Positions 1-5,165 of a DNA stretch of 5,165 bases are shown piece after piece. This DNA comes from Acetobacteraceae bacterium. Its GTDB lineage: Bacteria; Pseudomonadota; Alphaproteobacteria; Acetobacterales; Acetobacteraceae. Every line of letters starts with the position of its first letter. Within the stretch, counting starts at the first letter, position 1. The position numbers were made by a program, and so were the translations under genes. The stretch is from assembly GCA_947446625.1 (NCBI GenBank), contig CANFIE010000318.1, positions 1 to 5,165 on the forward strand, written 5' to 3'. The notes under the pieces are model-generated. The model did not search any database. It was given only the letters and a program-made list of their open reading frames with translations, and had not been told where the DNA came from.

Positions 1-10
1 GGCTGGACAT
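1..10 (-). CDS. Start of a further minus-strand gene (partial)
   Basis: Only an ATG and two further codons (Met-Ser-Ser) fall inside the window before the left edge. The start is supported by a GGGAGG ribosome binding site at 20-15, four bases upstream of the ATG, which is rather close but acceptable. The gene follows the carbonic anhydrase on the same strand after a gap of 47 bases and could be the next cistron of the same transcript. No product can be named from three codons. An alternative in-frame-open ATG at 38-36 lacks a comparable binding site. Confidence 0.4.
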
Positions 11-24
11 GACGCCTCCCGGAT

Positions 25-50
25 TTCCCGCGCAGCATGGCCGGCGGGAA
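25..50 (-). other. Inverted repeat between carbonic anhydrase and next gene
   Basis: TTCCCGC at 25-31 pairs perfectly with GCGGGAA at 44-50 around a 12-base loop, giving a GC-rich 7-bp stem just after the carbonic anhydrase stop and just before the next gene's binding site. There is no T-run on either strand, so it is not a typical intrinsic terminator. It could be a pause, RNA-processing or translation-modulating hairpin, or chance in GC-rich DNA. Confidence 0.3.
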
Positions 51-57
51 CCCAAGG

Positions 58-663
58 TCAAGCCGGCACGAAGGCACCCTCGCGGTCCAGCAGCGTCAGC
101 GCGCCGGTGCGGATGTCGAAATGCCCGCCCTGCAGCTTCAGCCGGCCATCCAGCACGCGTTCCGCCACGAAGGGGAACGACATCAGGTTGTCGAGCGAAA
201 GCCGCACCGCCTCATGCTCCAGCGCCAATTGCGCGTCCACGGGGTCGCAGCGCAGCACGCGGTTGCGGGCGCTGGCGGCAATGCGAATCCACGGGCCGAT
301 GAACTCGCCCATCTGCGCCGGCACCCCGCCCAGCAGCGCCATGATGCCACCGCACATGGCATGGCCCAGCACGATGATCTCGGCCACCTGCAAGCCGCGC
401 ACGGCGAATTCCACCGCCGCCGACGTGCCATGCAGCGAGCCATCCGGCTGGTAGGGTGGCACCAGGTTGGCCACGTTGCGCAGGGTGAAGATCTCGCCTG
501 GCCCGGCGCCGAAGATCATGCCCGGGTCTACGCGGCTGTCGGAACAGCCAATCACCATCACCCGCGGCTGCTGGCCACGCGCGGCCAGGGCCTCGAACTG
601 CTTGCGACGCTCGGGCCATTCACTGGCCCGGAAGCGCCGGTATCCGTCTATCAACTGGTCCAT
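58..663 (-). CDS. Beta-class carbonic anhydrase
   Basis: Predicted zinc enzyme that interconverts CO2 and bicarbonate in the cytoplasm, supplying bicarbonate to carboxylases and helping pH balance. Numbered from the ATG at 663, the protein has 201 residues, a usual length for bacterial beta enzymes. The zinc and catalytic motifs are intact: CSDSR at 40-44 (Cys40 ligand, Asp42/Arg44 dyad) and HAMCGG at 101-106 (His101 and Cys104 ligands). The family-typical NVANLVPPY (63-71) and AAVEFAV segments are also present. No signal peptide is visible. The frame is open to a TTG at 672, but the ATG has a GGGCGG-like site just before it and is preferred. It starts 24 bases after the aminotransferase stop on the same strand, so co-transcription is likely, though no functional link to sugar synthesis is apparent. 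The family call is secure; the physiological role is inferred. Confidence 0.95.
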   Translation of the reverse strand: MDQLIDGYRRFRASEWPERRKQFEALAARGQQPRVMVIGCSDSRVDPGMIFGAGPGEIFTLRNVANLVPPYQPDGSLHGTSAAVEFAVRGLQVAEIIVLGHAMCGGIMALLGGVPAQMGEFIGPWIRIAASARNRVLRCDPVDAQLALEHEAVRLSLDNLMSFPFVAERVLDGRLKLQGGHFDIRTGALTLLDREGAFVPA

Positions 664-687
664 GCCGCCCAAATGGCGCGGCAGGGC

Positions 688-1812
688 TCAGCCCGCAAGA
701 GAGCGCAGCGCCTCACACACCTGGCCAATCTGCGCCCCGGTCAGCTCGGGGTACATCGGCAGGCTCAGTACTTCCTGCGCGGCGCGGGCGGTTTCCACGC
801 AGCCGGCCGGGCCCATGGGCACCCGGCCCTGATAAGCCGACTGCAGATGCACCGGCGCCGGGTAATGCACCCCGGTGCCAACGCCCATCGCCTTCAGCTT
901 GGCCTGCACCTCGGCGCGATTGGTCACCCGCATCACGTATTGGTGGAACACATGCTCGGCACCGGGGCGACGCACCGGCGGCGCAATCGGGCCATCGGCC
1001 AGCGCCACGTCATAGGCACCGGCAATGGCGCGGCGGCGGGCATTGCCGGCATCCAGCACTGGCAGCCGCACCCGCAGAATGGCGGCCTGCAACTCATCCA
1101 GCCGGCTGTTGATGCCGACCATCGAGGAGATATAGCGCTCCTTCCAGCCATATTGCCGAATGGCGGCAATCCGCTCGGCCAGCTCGAAATCATCGGTGGC
1201 CAGCACGCCGCCATCGCCCAGCGCGCCCAGATTCTTGGTGGGGTACAGGCTGAAGGCGGCGGCGGTGCCCAGCGTGCCCAGCTTCTGCCCACCCAGCCGG
1301 GCGCCATGCGCCTGGGCGCAATCCTCAATCAAGGCCACGCCATTGGCGCGGCAGGCCGCCAGCATGGGGCCAAGCTCAGCCGCCTGGCCGTACAGATGCA
1401 CCACAATGGCGGCCTTGATCGGCGGCAGCCCCGGCGGCGGGTCCTCCAGCACGGCCACCAGCTCGTCGGGGTCCATGGTGAAGGTATCGGGGTCGATATC
1501 CAGCAGCAGCGGCGTCGCGCCCACCATCTCAATGGCGGCCACGGTGGCCACGGCGGTGTGGGAAACGGTGGCGACGGTGCAGCCCTCGCCAATGCCCAGG
1601 CCGCGCAGGATCAGCGCCAGCGCATCCGTGCCATTGGCGCAGCCCACGGCGCGGGTGGTGCCCAGCCATTCGGCGAATTCCCTCTCGAAGGCCTCGCCCT
1701 CCTTGCCCAGGATGTACCAGCCGCTGTCCAGCGCGCGGGCCACGGCGGCGTCAATCTCGGCCTTCTGCGCGCGGTAGCCGGCGCCGGGGTCGGCCTGTGG
1801 GATCATTTGCAT
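688..1812 (-). CDS. DegT/DnrJ/EryC1/StrS PLP-dependent sugar aminotransferase
   Basis: Predicted fold-type I PLP enzyme that transfers an amino group, usually from glutamate, to a keto-sugar nucleotide. The 374 residues are normal for the family. Visible landmarks are GWYILG (31-36), the phosphate-binding NGTDAL (60-65), Asp164 in EDCAQAHG, which should contact the PLP ring nitrogen, and the Schiff-base Lys193 in SLYPTKNLGALGDGG. GINSRLDELQAA follows at 233-244, then GVHYPAPVHLQ (314-324) and LSLPMYPEL (349-357). From memory it resembles the QdtB/FdtB group acting on 3-keto dTDP sugars more than ArnB, but the ketone position and nucleotide cannot be read from the sequence. The ATG at 1812 has an AAGGA site nine bases upstream that overlaps the epimerase stop (TAAGGA), and the gap to that gene is 12 bases, which indicates one operon and coupled translation. 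The likely product is an amino-deoxy sugar for O-antigen, capsule or protein glycosylation. Confidence 0.93.
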   Translation of the reverse strand: MQMIPQADPGAGYRAQKAEIDAAVARALDSGWYILGKEGEAFEREFAEWLGTTRAVGCANGTDALALILRGLGIGEGCTVATVSHTAVATVAAIEMVGATPLLLDIDPDTFTMDPDELVAVLEDPPPGLPPIKAAIVVHLYGQAAELGPMLAACRANGVALIEDCAQAHGARLGGQKLGTLGTAAAFSLYPTKNLGALGDGGVLATDDFELAERIAAIRQYGWKERYISSMVGINSRLDELQAAILRVRLPVLDAGNARRRAIAGAYDVALADGPIAPPVRRPGAEHVFHQYVMRVTNRAEVQAKLKAMGVGTGVHYPAPVHLQSAYQGRVPMGPAGCVETARAAQEVLSLPMYPELTGAQIGQVCEALRSLAG

Positions 1813-1824
1813 GGCGGGGAATCC

Positions 1825-2826
1825 TTACAGGTAGTCGGCCAGACGTTGACGATACCACTCCAGCGAGCGGCGCAAACCCTCATCCAGCCCCACCCGGGCG
1901 GTCCAGCCCGTGGCCTGGCGGAAGGCGTGGTCGTCGGCGTGGTAGCTGCCGATATCAATCGGCGCCCGGTCAGCCGGGAATTCCTTGGTGGTGAAGCTGC
2001 CCTTGCCGTCATTGGCGGCAATCAGCAACTCCGCCAGTTGCAGCAGGCTGGCCGGCGGCGCGCCGCCCAGGTTGAACACATGGCCGTTCACCCCCTCCAG
2101 CGCCGCGCATTCGGCGGCCCGGATGAAGGCCTCGGTCACATCGTCCACAAAGGTCAGGTCGCGCAGTTGCTCACCGCCCCACACCTCAAAGGCCTCACCC
2201 TCAAGCACCCGGCGAATCCAGATGCCCAGGAAGGTTTGCCGCGCATCGCGAATCCGCAGCCGCGGGCCGTAGCAATTGGTCAGCCGCAGCGAGACCACGG
2301 GCCGGTGCAGCACCCGGCTTTCCAGCAGCCAGTATTGCTCCCCGGCCCATTTGGAAACGCCATTGGCGTCCGGCGGGTTGACGGTGTGCTTCTCGTTCAC
2401 CGGCAGGTATTCCGGCCGGCCATAGAATTGCCGGGTGCTGGCATGCACCACCACGGCCTTGGGCGCCGCCTCGCGCATCACCTGAATCAGCCGCACCTGG
2501 GCCACGGCGTTGATGGCGATATCCGCCACCGGGTCCTTCTGGCCGCCCATATGGCTGGTTTGCGCCGCCATGTTGAACAGCACATCCACGCCCTGGCACA
2601 GGCTATGCAACTCCACGTCGCGGATATCACCGCGCACCAGCAGGCAGTTGGCGCCTTCCAGGTTGGCCAGGCTGGCACCGCCATCCGGCATCATGGCGTC
2701 TATCGCCGTAACCCGCGCACCCAGCCCCGCCAGGGTGTGGCACAGCGCGCTGCCCAGAAAGCCGGCCCCGCCGGTGACCAGCACGCGCTTGCCGCGCCAG
2801 GAAGCGCGGTCGAATTGATTGCTCAT
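1825..2826 (-). CDS. NAD-dependent epimerase/dehydratase, extended SDR family
   Basis: Predicted nucleotide-sugar epimerase or dehydratase with a Rossmann fold. From the ATG at 2826 it has 333 residues. The dinucleotide motif TGGAGFLG lies at 18-25, Asp43 ends beta-2 (suggesting NAD rather than NADP), GD at 66-67 should contact adenine, and NMAAQ is at 85-89. ASTRQFYG carries the Ser/Thr130-131 region, and LRLTNCYGPR (181-190) and LRDLTFVDD (221-229) form the substrate side. The catalytic YxxxK is altered: the segment reads DANGVSKWAGEQ, so Asn155 replaces Tyr while Lys159 is kept. I recall a subfamily with DVNGINK at this place, so this may be a lineage trait rather than decay. The frame is open to a TTG at 2844; the ATG has a weak TTGGA site and is preferred. 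It is followed after 12 bases by the aminotransferase. The exact sugar is unknown. Confidence 0.9.
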   Translation of the reverse strand: MSNQFDRASWRGKRVLVTGGAGFLGSALCHTLAGLGARVTAIDAMMPDGGASLANLEGANCLLVRGDIRDVELHSLCQGVDVLFNMAAQTSHMGGQKDPVADIAINAVAQVRLIQVMREAAPKAVVVHASTRQFYGRPEYLPVNEKHTVNPPDANGVSKWAGEQYWLLESRVLHRPVVSLRLTNCYGPRLRIRDARQTFLGIWIRRVLEGEAFEVWGGEQLRDLTFVDDVTEAFIRAAECAALEGVNGHVFNLGGAPPASLLQLAELLIAANDGKGSFTTKEFPADRAPIDIGSYHADDHAFRQATGWTARVGLDEGLRRSLEWYRQRLADYL

Positions 2827-2888
2827 GTCATGTCCAATGCCCAAGGCGGGTTATAATCCTTCGGCCCCGGTATATCAGGCCTCGATTA

Positions 2889-2904
2889 AGGCGGATTGAC
2901 GCCT
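2889..2904 (-). terminator. Weak hairpin at the end of the channel gene
   Basis: AGGCG at 2889-2893 pairs with CGCCT at 2900-2904 around a six-base loop, overlapping the channel gene's TAG stop. On the minus strand it is followed by TAAT rather than a true T-run. It could be a weak transcription end or pause between the RidA/channel pair and the sugar genes, but the stem is short and chance is possible. Confidence 0.18.
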
Positions 2905-3952
2905 ACTCCCCGGCAACCTCGCGGCGCGGCGGGGTGGCGGCGGGCTTCTTCTCGGCGGCGGCCGCGGCCGAGGCAGCCTCGCCGGTCACGCTGCCGCGCA
3001 TGATCTCGCCAAAGCCGAACAGCAGCAGCAACTGCCCCAGCAGCATCTGAATGGCCGCCAGCAGCCGCACGCCATCATCGCTGGGCTGGATATCGCCATA
3101 CCCCACGGTGGAAAGCGTCACGATGCTGAAGTGCAGCGCGTCGGAGAAATCCAGCCGCGAGGGCTGGCCCAGCGCGTAGAACAACGGCGTGCGGGAAAGA
3201 CCGTCGGCAATGCGGTAGCAGCAGCCAAACACCACCCCCAGCAGCGCGAAGATGCTGACATAGGTGGCCATCGGCACCGCCAGATGCGCCAGCCGCTTGC
3301 TGACGGTTTGCAGAATGGCGGCAATATCCACCAGCAGCCGCACCACATCGGAAACCGCCGCCGCGCTGATGCCGGCAATCACCGCCATGGCCAGCAGCAG
3401 CATGGCGGTCTGCTCAAGCTCCGGCAGGCGGTTGATGGGCGTGGCCATGGAAACCAGGCCGATCAGCGCGGTAAAGCCCAACCAGCGGGCGAAGCGCGGC
3501 AAATGCTCCAGGTCCGGCGCGCTGGTGGCTTCCGCCAGGCGCAGCAGGTCTGCCCGCCGCAGCCAGCAGGCCGCAACAAAGGCCGCCACCGGCAGCAGAA
3601 ACCCCACTGGCCTGGCCCAGTCCATGGCCAGCGGAAACGCCGCCCGGCCCAGCACCACGTACAGGCAAATATACACCGCCAGCCCATTGGCCACGCCCAA
3701 TGCAAACAGCGGCCCATGCGGGAAGATCAGGTGCAGCCCGCCCACCGCCAGCCCTGCCACCAACAGCGCCATGGCCGAGAACGCCCAGCCCTGGTCGGCC
3801 ACGCCGCCGGCCACCAGCAGGGTAAGCCCCACGGTCAGCCCGGCGCCGATCAACCCCTGGCGCTGCGGGCGCTGCAGCCGGTGGCGCGCCGCGGCCAGCA
3901 CACTGCCGGCCATGCGCCCGCGCCGGGCAATGGCGCCGGCGCGCTTCCTCAT
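2903..3952 (-). CDS. Potassium-channel-like membrane protein (Ion_trans_2 pore)
   Basis: Predicted inner-membrane cation channel of 349 residues. The C-terminal part is a two-helix pore unit: a helix at about 226-246, a pore helix and the selectivity filter TLSTVGYGD (279-287), which is the classic K+ signature, then the inner helix at about 297-316. Before it lie roughly six hydrophobic segments (about 33-50, 57-75, 82-102, 114-130, 157-169, 182-198). The stretch before the pore unit has no regular Arg/Lys-every-third-residue S4 helix, so voltage gating is not evident. No RCK/TrkA-N domain follows; the tail after 320 is a short Ala/Pro/Lys-rich stretch. The basic N-terminus (MRKRAGAIARRGR) fits the positive-inside rule. 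The start overlaps the stop of the RidA-like gene as ATGA, so translation is probably coupled. K+ selectivity is inferred from the filter; gating and ligand are unknown. Confidence 0.85.
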   Translation of the reverse strand: MRKRAGAIARRGRMAGSVLAAARHRLQRPQRQGLIGAGLTVGLTLLVAGGVADQGWAFSAMALLVAGLAVGGLHLIFPHGPLFALGVANGLAVYICLYVVLGRAAFPLAMDWARPVGFLLPVAAFVAACWLRRADLLRLAEATSAPDLEHLPRFARWLGFTALIGLVSMATPINRLPELEQTAMLLLAMAVIAGISAAAVSDVVRLLVDIAAILQTVSKRLAHLAVPMATYVSIFALLGVVFGCCYRIADGLSRTPLFYALGQPSRLDFSDALHFSIVTLSTVGYGDIQPSDDGVRLLAAIQMLLGQLLLLFGFGEIMRGSVTGEAASAAAAAEKKPAATPPRREVAGE

Positions 3953-4299
3953 GGCAGGGCCGCCACGCCGGTTATCTCCACCCGCCAGGCGGGGTCCACC
4001 AGCGCGGCCTGAATGGTCATGCGCGCCGGCTTGTGGCCCGTGGCCAGCCAGCGGTCCCAGGCGCGGTTCATCGCCGGTGCCTCGGTGATATCGGCCAGCA
4101 CCACGGTCACGCTCAGCAGGCGGGTCTTGTCGGTGCCAGCCTCGGCCAGCAGGGCGTCGATCTGCGCAAGGATATCGGCGGTCTGGCCCTCGGTATCCAG
4201 GCTGGCGTCATCCGCCACCTGCCCGGCCAGCCATACCAGCCCACCATGCGCCACCGCGCCCGAAAGCCGCGCTTCTTCCGCCAGTCGTCGTATCGTCAT
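3949..4299 (-). CDS. RidA/YjgF/YER057c family protein, YoaB-like
   Basis: Small cytoplasmic protein of 116 residues with the chorismate-mutase-like Rid fold. The founding RidA members deaminate reactive enamine/imine intermediates left by PLP enzymes; other subgroups have unclear substrates. Numbered from the ATG at 4299, the family features are LAGQVAD (24-30), AQIDALLAEAG (45-55), SVTVVLADI (63-71) and MNRAWDRW (77-84). The conserved Arg93 of PARMTIQAAL and the acidic VEI (107-109) near the C-terminus are also present. From memory it aligns along its length with E. coli YoaB, whose N-terminus (MTI..) matches the ATG at 4299 rather than the upstream TTG at 4305; a GGGGG run six bases before that ATG supports the choice. 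It overlaps the channel gene by four bases and diverges from yqhA. The family is sure; the substrate is not known. Confidence 0.9.
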   Translation of the reverse strand: MTIRRLAEEARLSGAVAHGGLVWLAGQVADDASLDTEGQTADILAQIDALLAEAGTDKTRLLSVTVVLADITEAPAMNRAWDRWLATGHKPARMTIQAALVDPAWRVEITGVAALP

Positions 4300-4364
4300 G
4301 CCCAACCCCCATTCCCGCGCCGCCTGGAATCGGCCATGAAGCCAGCCAGGGGAGAATACCGCCG

Positions 4365-4871
4365 ATGCTCTCGATACTCGACCGTGCGATGGTGACCAGC
4401 CGTTTTGTGCTCGTGGTCTTCTTTTTCGGGCTGCTGGTGGGCCTGGGCCTGTTCGCCCTGCGCTTTCTGGGCAAGCTGGCGAAAATGGCCACCGATGTCT
4501 TCGTGATGAGCGACGAGGAAATGCTGCTGGGCCTGCTGCACCTGGTGGACAGCGCCCTGGTGGCCAGCCTGGTGGTGATGGTGGCCCTGGCCAGCTACGA
4601 CAATCTGGTCAGCCGGCTGGCCGAGGAAGCCGCCGAGGCGCAGATGGGCTGGGGGGTGAAGACCGACCATTCCAACCTGAAGATCAAGGTAGCCACCGCC
4701 ATCATCGCGATCTCCTCCATCCATTTGTTGCAGGTGTTCCTGCGGGTGGATGAGCACAGCGCCGACAGCATCATGTGGCGCGTGGTGATCCATGTGGTGT
4801 TTTTGGTGGGCGCGCTGCTGCTGGGCGTGCTGGACCGGGTCAGCCGGGGGCCGGATGGCCGGGGGCATTAG
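4365..4871 (+). CDS. yqhA: UPF0114 family inner-membrane protein (YqhA-like)
   Basis: Member of UPF0114/TIGR00645, a family of unknown function found across proteobacteria. The 168 residues match the usual length (E. coli YqhA is close to this). Four hydrophobic segments are visible at about 13-35, 54-76, 107-127 and 137-157. Family-typical stretches are SRFVLVVFFFGL near the N-terminus, LLHLVDSALVASLVVMV (57-73), SYDNLVSRL (77-85), LKIKVATAIIAISSIHLLQVF (105-125) and the final LLLGVLDRV. An AGGGGAG ribosome binding site at 4348-4354 lies ten bases before the ATG. The gene is transcribed away from the RidA-like gene across a 65-base gap in which I see no clear -35/-10 pair. A hairpin with a T-run at 4921-4949 follows. 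It is the last gene with the high-GC composition of the window. No molecular role can be stated. Confidence 0.92.
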   Translation: MLSILDRAMVTSRFVLVVFFFGLLVGLGLFALRFLGKLAKMATDVFVMSDEEMLLGLLHLVDSALVASLVVMVALASYDNLVSRLAEEAAEAQMGWGVKTDHSNLKIKVATAIIAISSIHLLQVFLRVDEHSADSIMWRVVIHVVFLVGALLLGVLDRVSRGPDGRGH

Positions 4872-4920
4872 TTGGCTGCTTTCTTTATGTCCGAGTAGGG
4901 GATTCGAGATGAGCAAGGAC

Positions 4921-4949
4921 GGAAATGACAATTTCCATTAGTTTTTTTT
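4921..4949 (+). terminator. Rho-independent terminator after yqhA
   Basis: GGAAAT (4921-4926) pairs perfectly with ATTTCC (4931-4936) around a GACA loop, and after five bases there is a run of eight T residues (4942-4949). It lies 50 bases after the yqhA stop on the same strand. The stem is short and AT-rich for a high-GC genome, but the T-run is convincing. It also insulates yqhA from the promoter that follows, which starts 13 bases later. Confidence 0.65.
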
Positions 4950-4961
4950 GGATTTCGGCCC

Positions 4962-4989
4962 TTGGCTATCGGACGAAAATCGTTATAAT
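4962..4989 (+). promoter_or_regulatory. Sigma-70-type promoter for the truncated downstream gene
   Basis: TTGGCT (4962-4967) as -35 and a perfect TATAAT (4984-4989) as -10 are separated by 16 bases, in an AT-rich stretch just ahead of the gene starting at 5026. Transcription would start near 4996 and leave a leader of about 30 bases. The -10 is consensus; the -35 matches at three of six positions (TTG). It is the clearest promoter in the window. Confidence 0.6.
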
Positions 4990-4996
4990 TGTAACG
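4981..4996. promoter_or_regulatory. Imperfect dyad over the -10 box, possible operator
   Basis: CGTTATAATTGTAACG reads the same on both strands except for one mismatched pair (positions 6 and 11), so each half-site is CGTTA plus AA/TT core. It covers the -10 hexamer and the expected start of transcription. A dimeric repressor bound here would block the promoter. AT-rich -10 regions form such symmetry by chance fairly often, so this is tentative. Confidence 0.3.
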
Positions 4997-5025
4997 TTTC
5001 CTATCAATAGGCAGTGGATTTTCGG

Positions 5026-5165
5026 ATGAAGATATTTTGGTCTTGGCAGAGTGATCGAGATCCGAAACTGCATCATTATTTTGTGCGCGACGCGCTAAAG
5101 GAAGCTTGCAAGCTTATCGCCAATGATCCCGAATACGATGAAGCTCAGCGGCCTGAAGTTGACCA
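5026..5165 (+). CDS. N-terminus of a TIR-like or related nucleotide-binding protein (partial)
   Basis: The ATG at 5026 opens a frame of 46 codons that runs off the right edge without a stop. The visible protein begins MKIFWSWQSD, followed by YFVRDALKEACKLIAND and an acidic stretch (PEYDEAQRPEVD). A short hydrophobic beta-strand ending in a polar SWQSD loop, then an amphipathic helix, is the layout of TIR-type domains (compare F-I-S-Y-S-x-x-D). I recall I-F-[YW]-S-W-Q-S-D with a following F-x-x-D-A-L in uncharacterised bacterial proteins, some near defence genes, but cannot verify this here. The ribosome binding site is weak (GTGGA at 5014-5018). GC content is near 49% against 70% or more for the neighbours, suggesting horizontal acquisition. 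A well-formed promoter precedes it. That the frame is a real gene is likely; the TIR-like assignment is inference. Confidence 0.6.
   Translation, partial: MKIFWSWQSDRDPKLHHYFVRDALKEACKLIANDPEYDEAQRPEVD

Noticed and set aside
37..2856. A 939-codon open frame on the plus strand across three minus-strand genes
   Set aside because: It runs antisense to three genes with clear motifs. Its product is a His/Gln/Gly/Ala-rich sequence with no recognisable domain, as expected when high-GC genes lack antisense stops.
2845..2902. Possible promoter (TATAAC at about 2850-2855 on the minus strand) ahead of the epimerase
   Set aside because: No matching -35 at 16-18 bases, and the hexamer would sit almost on the start codon.
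3131..4012. A 293-codon plus-strand frame opposite the channel gene
   Set aside because: The translation is Gln/His/Arg/Ala-rich with no motif, while the opposite strand encodes a canonical K+ filter.
4296..4931. A 211-codon minus-strand frame opposite yqhA
   Set aside because: His/Gln-rich shadow of the recognisable UPF0114 protein; it also reads back through the terminator region.
4950..5025. Near-repeat GGATTTCGG (4950-4958) and GGATTTTCGG (5016-5025)
   Set aside because: Short, differing in length, and in AT-rich DNA; no evidence that it is a binding site or att core.
5102..5115. Perfect 14-base palindrome AAGCTTGCAAGCTT
   Set aside because: It lies inside the coding frame of the partial gene (Glu-Ala-Cys-Lys-Leu region), has no loop or T-run, and no repeat partner elsewhere; most likely coincidental.
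1..5165. tRNA, rRNA, CRISPR array, insertion sequence or origin
   Set aside because: No cloverleaf-like segment, regular repeat-spacer series, transposase frame or iteron cluster was seen on either strand.

Overview
The window is about 70% or more GC over its first ~4870 bases. It is densely packed, with short gaps, stop/start overlaps and weak GG-rich ribosome binding sites. This looks like a high-GC proteobacterial chromosome, possibly an alphaproteobacterium. The taxonomic call rests on composition and gene style only.

From about 4305 down to 1, every gene reads on the minus strand. In transcription order they are: a RidA/YoaB-like protein (4299-3949); a multi-spanning potassium-channel-like protein whose start overlaps the RidA stop by an ATGA (3952-2903); after a 76-base gap, an extended-SDR nucleotide-sugar epimerase/dehydratase (2826-1825); a DegT/DnrJ/EryC1/StrS PLP aminotransferase (1812-688); a beta-class carbonic anhydrase (663-58); and the first codons of another gene, cut by the left edge (10-1). 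The epimerase and aminotransferase are 12 bases apart and are a natural pair for making an amino-deoxy sugar nucleotide for surface polysaccharide or glycosylation. The carbonic anhydrase sits 24 bases behind them and is probably co-transcribed.

A UPF0114 (YqhA) membrane protein runs the other way, at 4365-4871, from a 65-base divergent gap with the RidA gene. It is followed by a hairpin plus eight T residues that reads as its rho-independent terminator.

At about 4870 the base composition falls abruptly, from ~75% GC in the last full line of yqhA to ~43% over 4921-5160. Behind the terminator lies a near-consensus sigma-70 promoter, an imperfect inverted repeat over its -10 box, and the first 46 codons of a gene cut by the right edge. 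Its N-terminus (IFWSWQSD near residue 3, then VRDALKEA) resembles a TIR-like nucleotide-binding fold. This edge is the most likely start of an acquired accessory or defence segment, and is the part of the window most worth extending. The rest is ordinary housekeeping and surface-sugar content. One point of note is that the epimerase has Asn where the SDR catalytic Tyr is expected.
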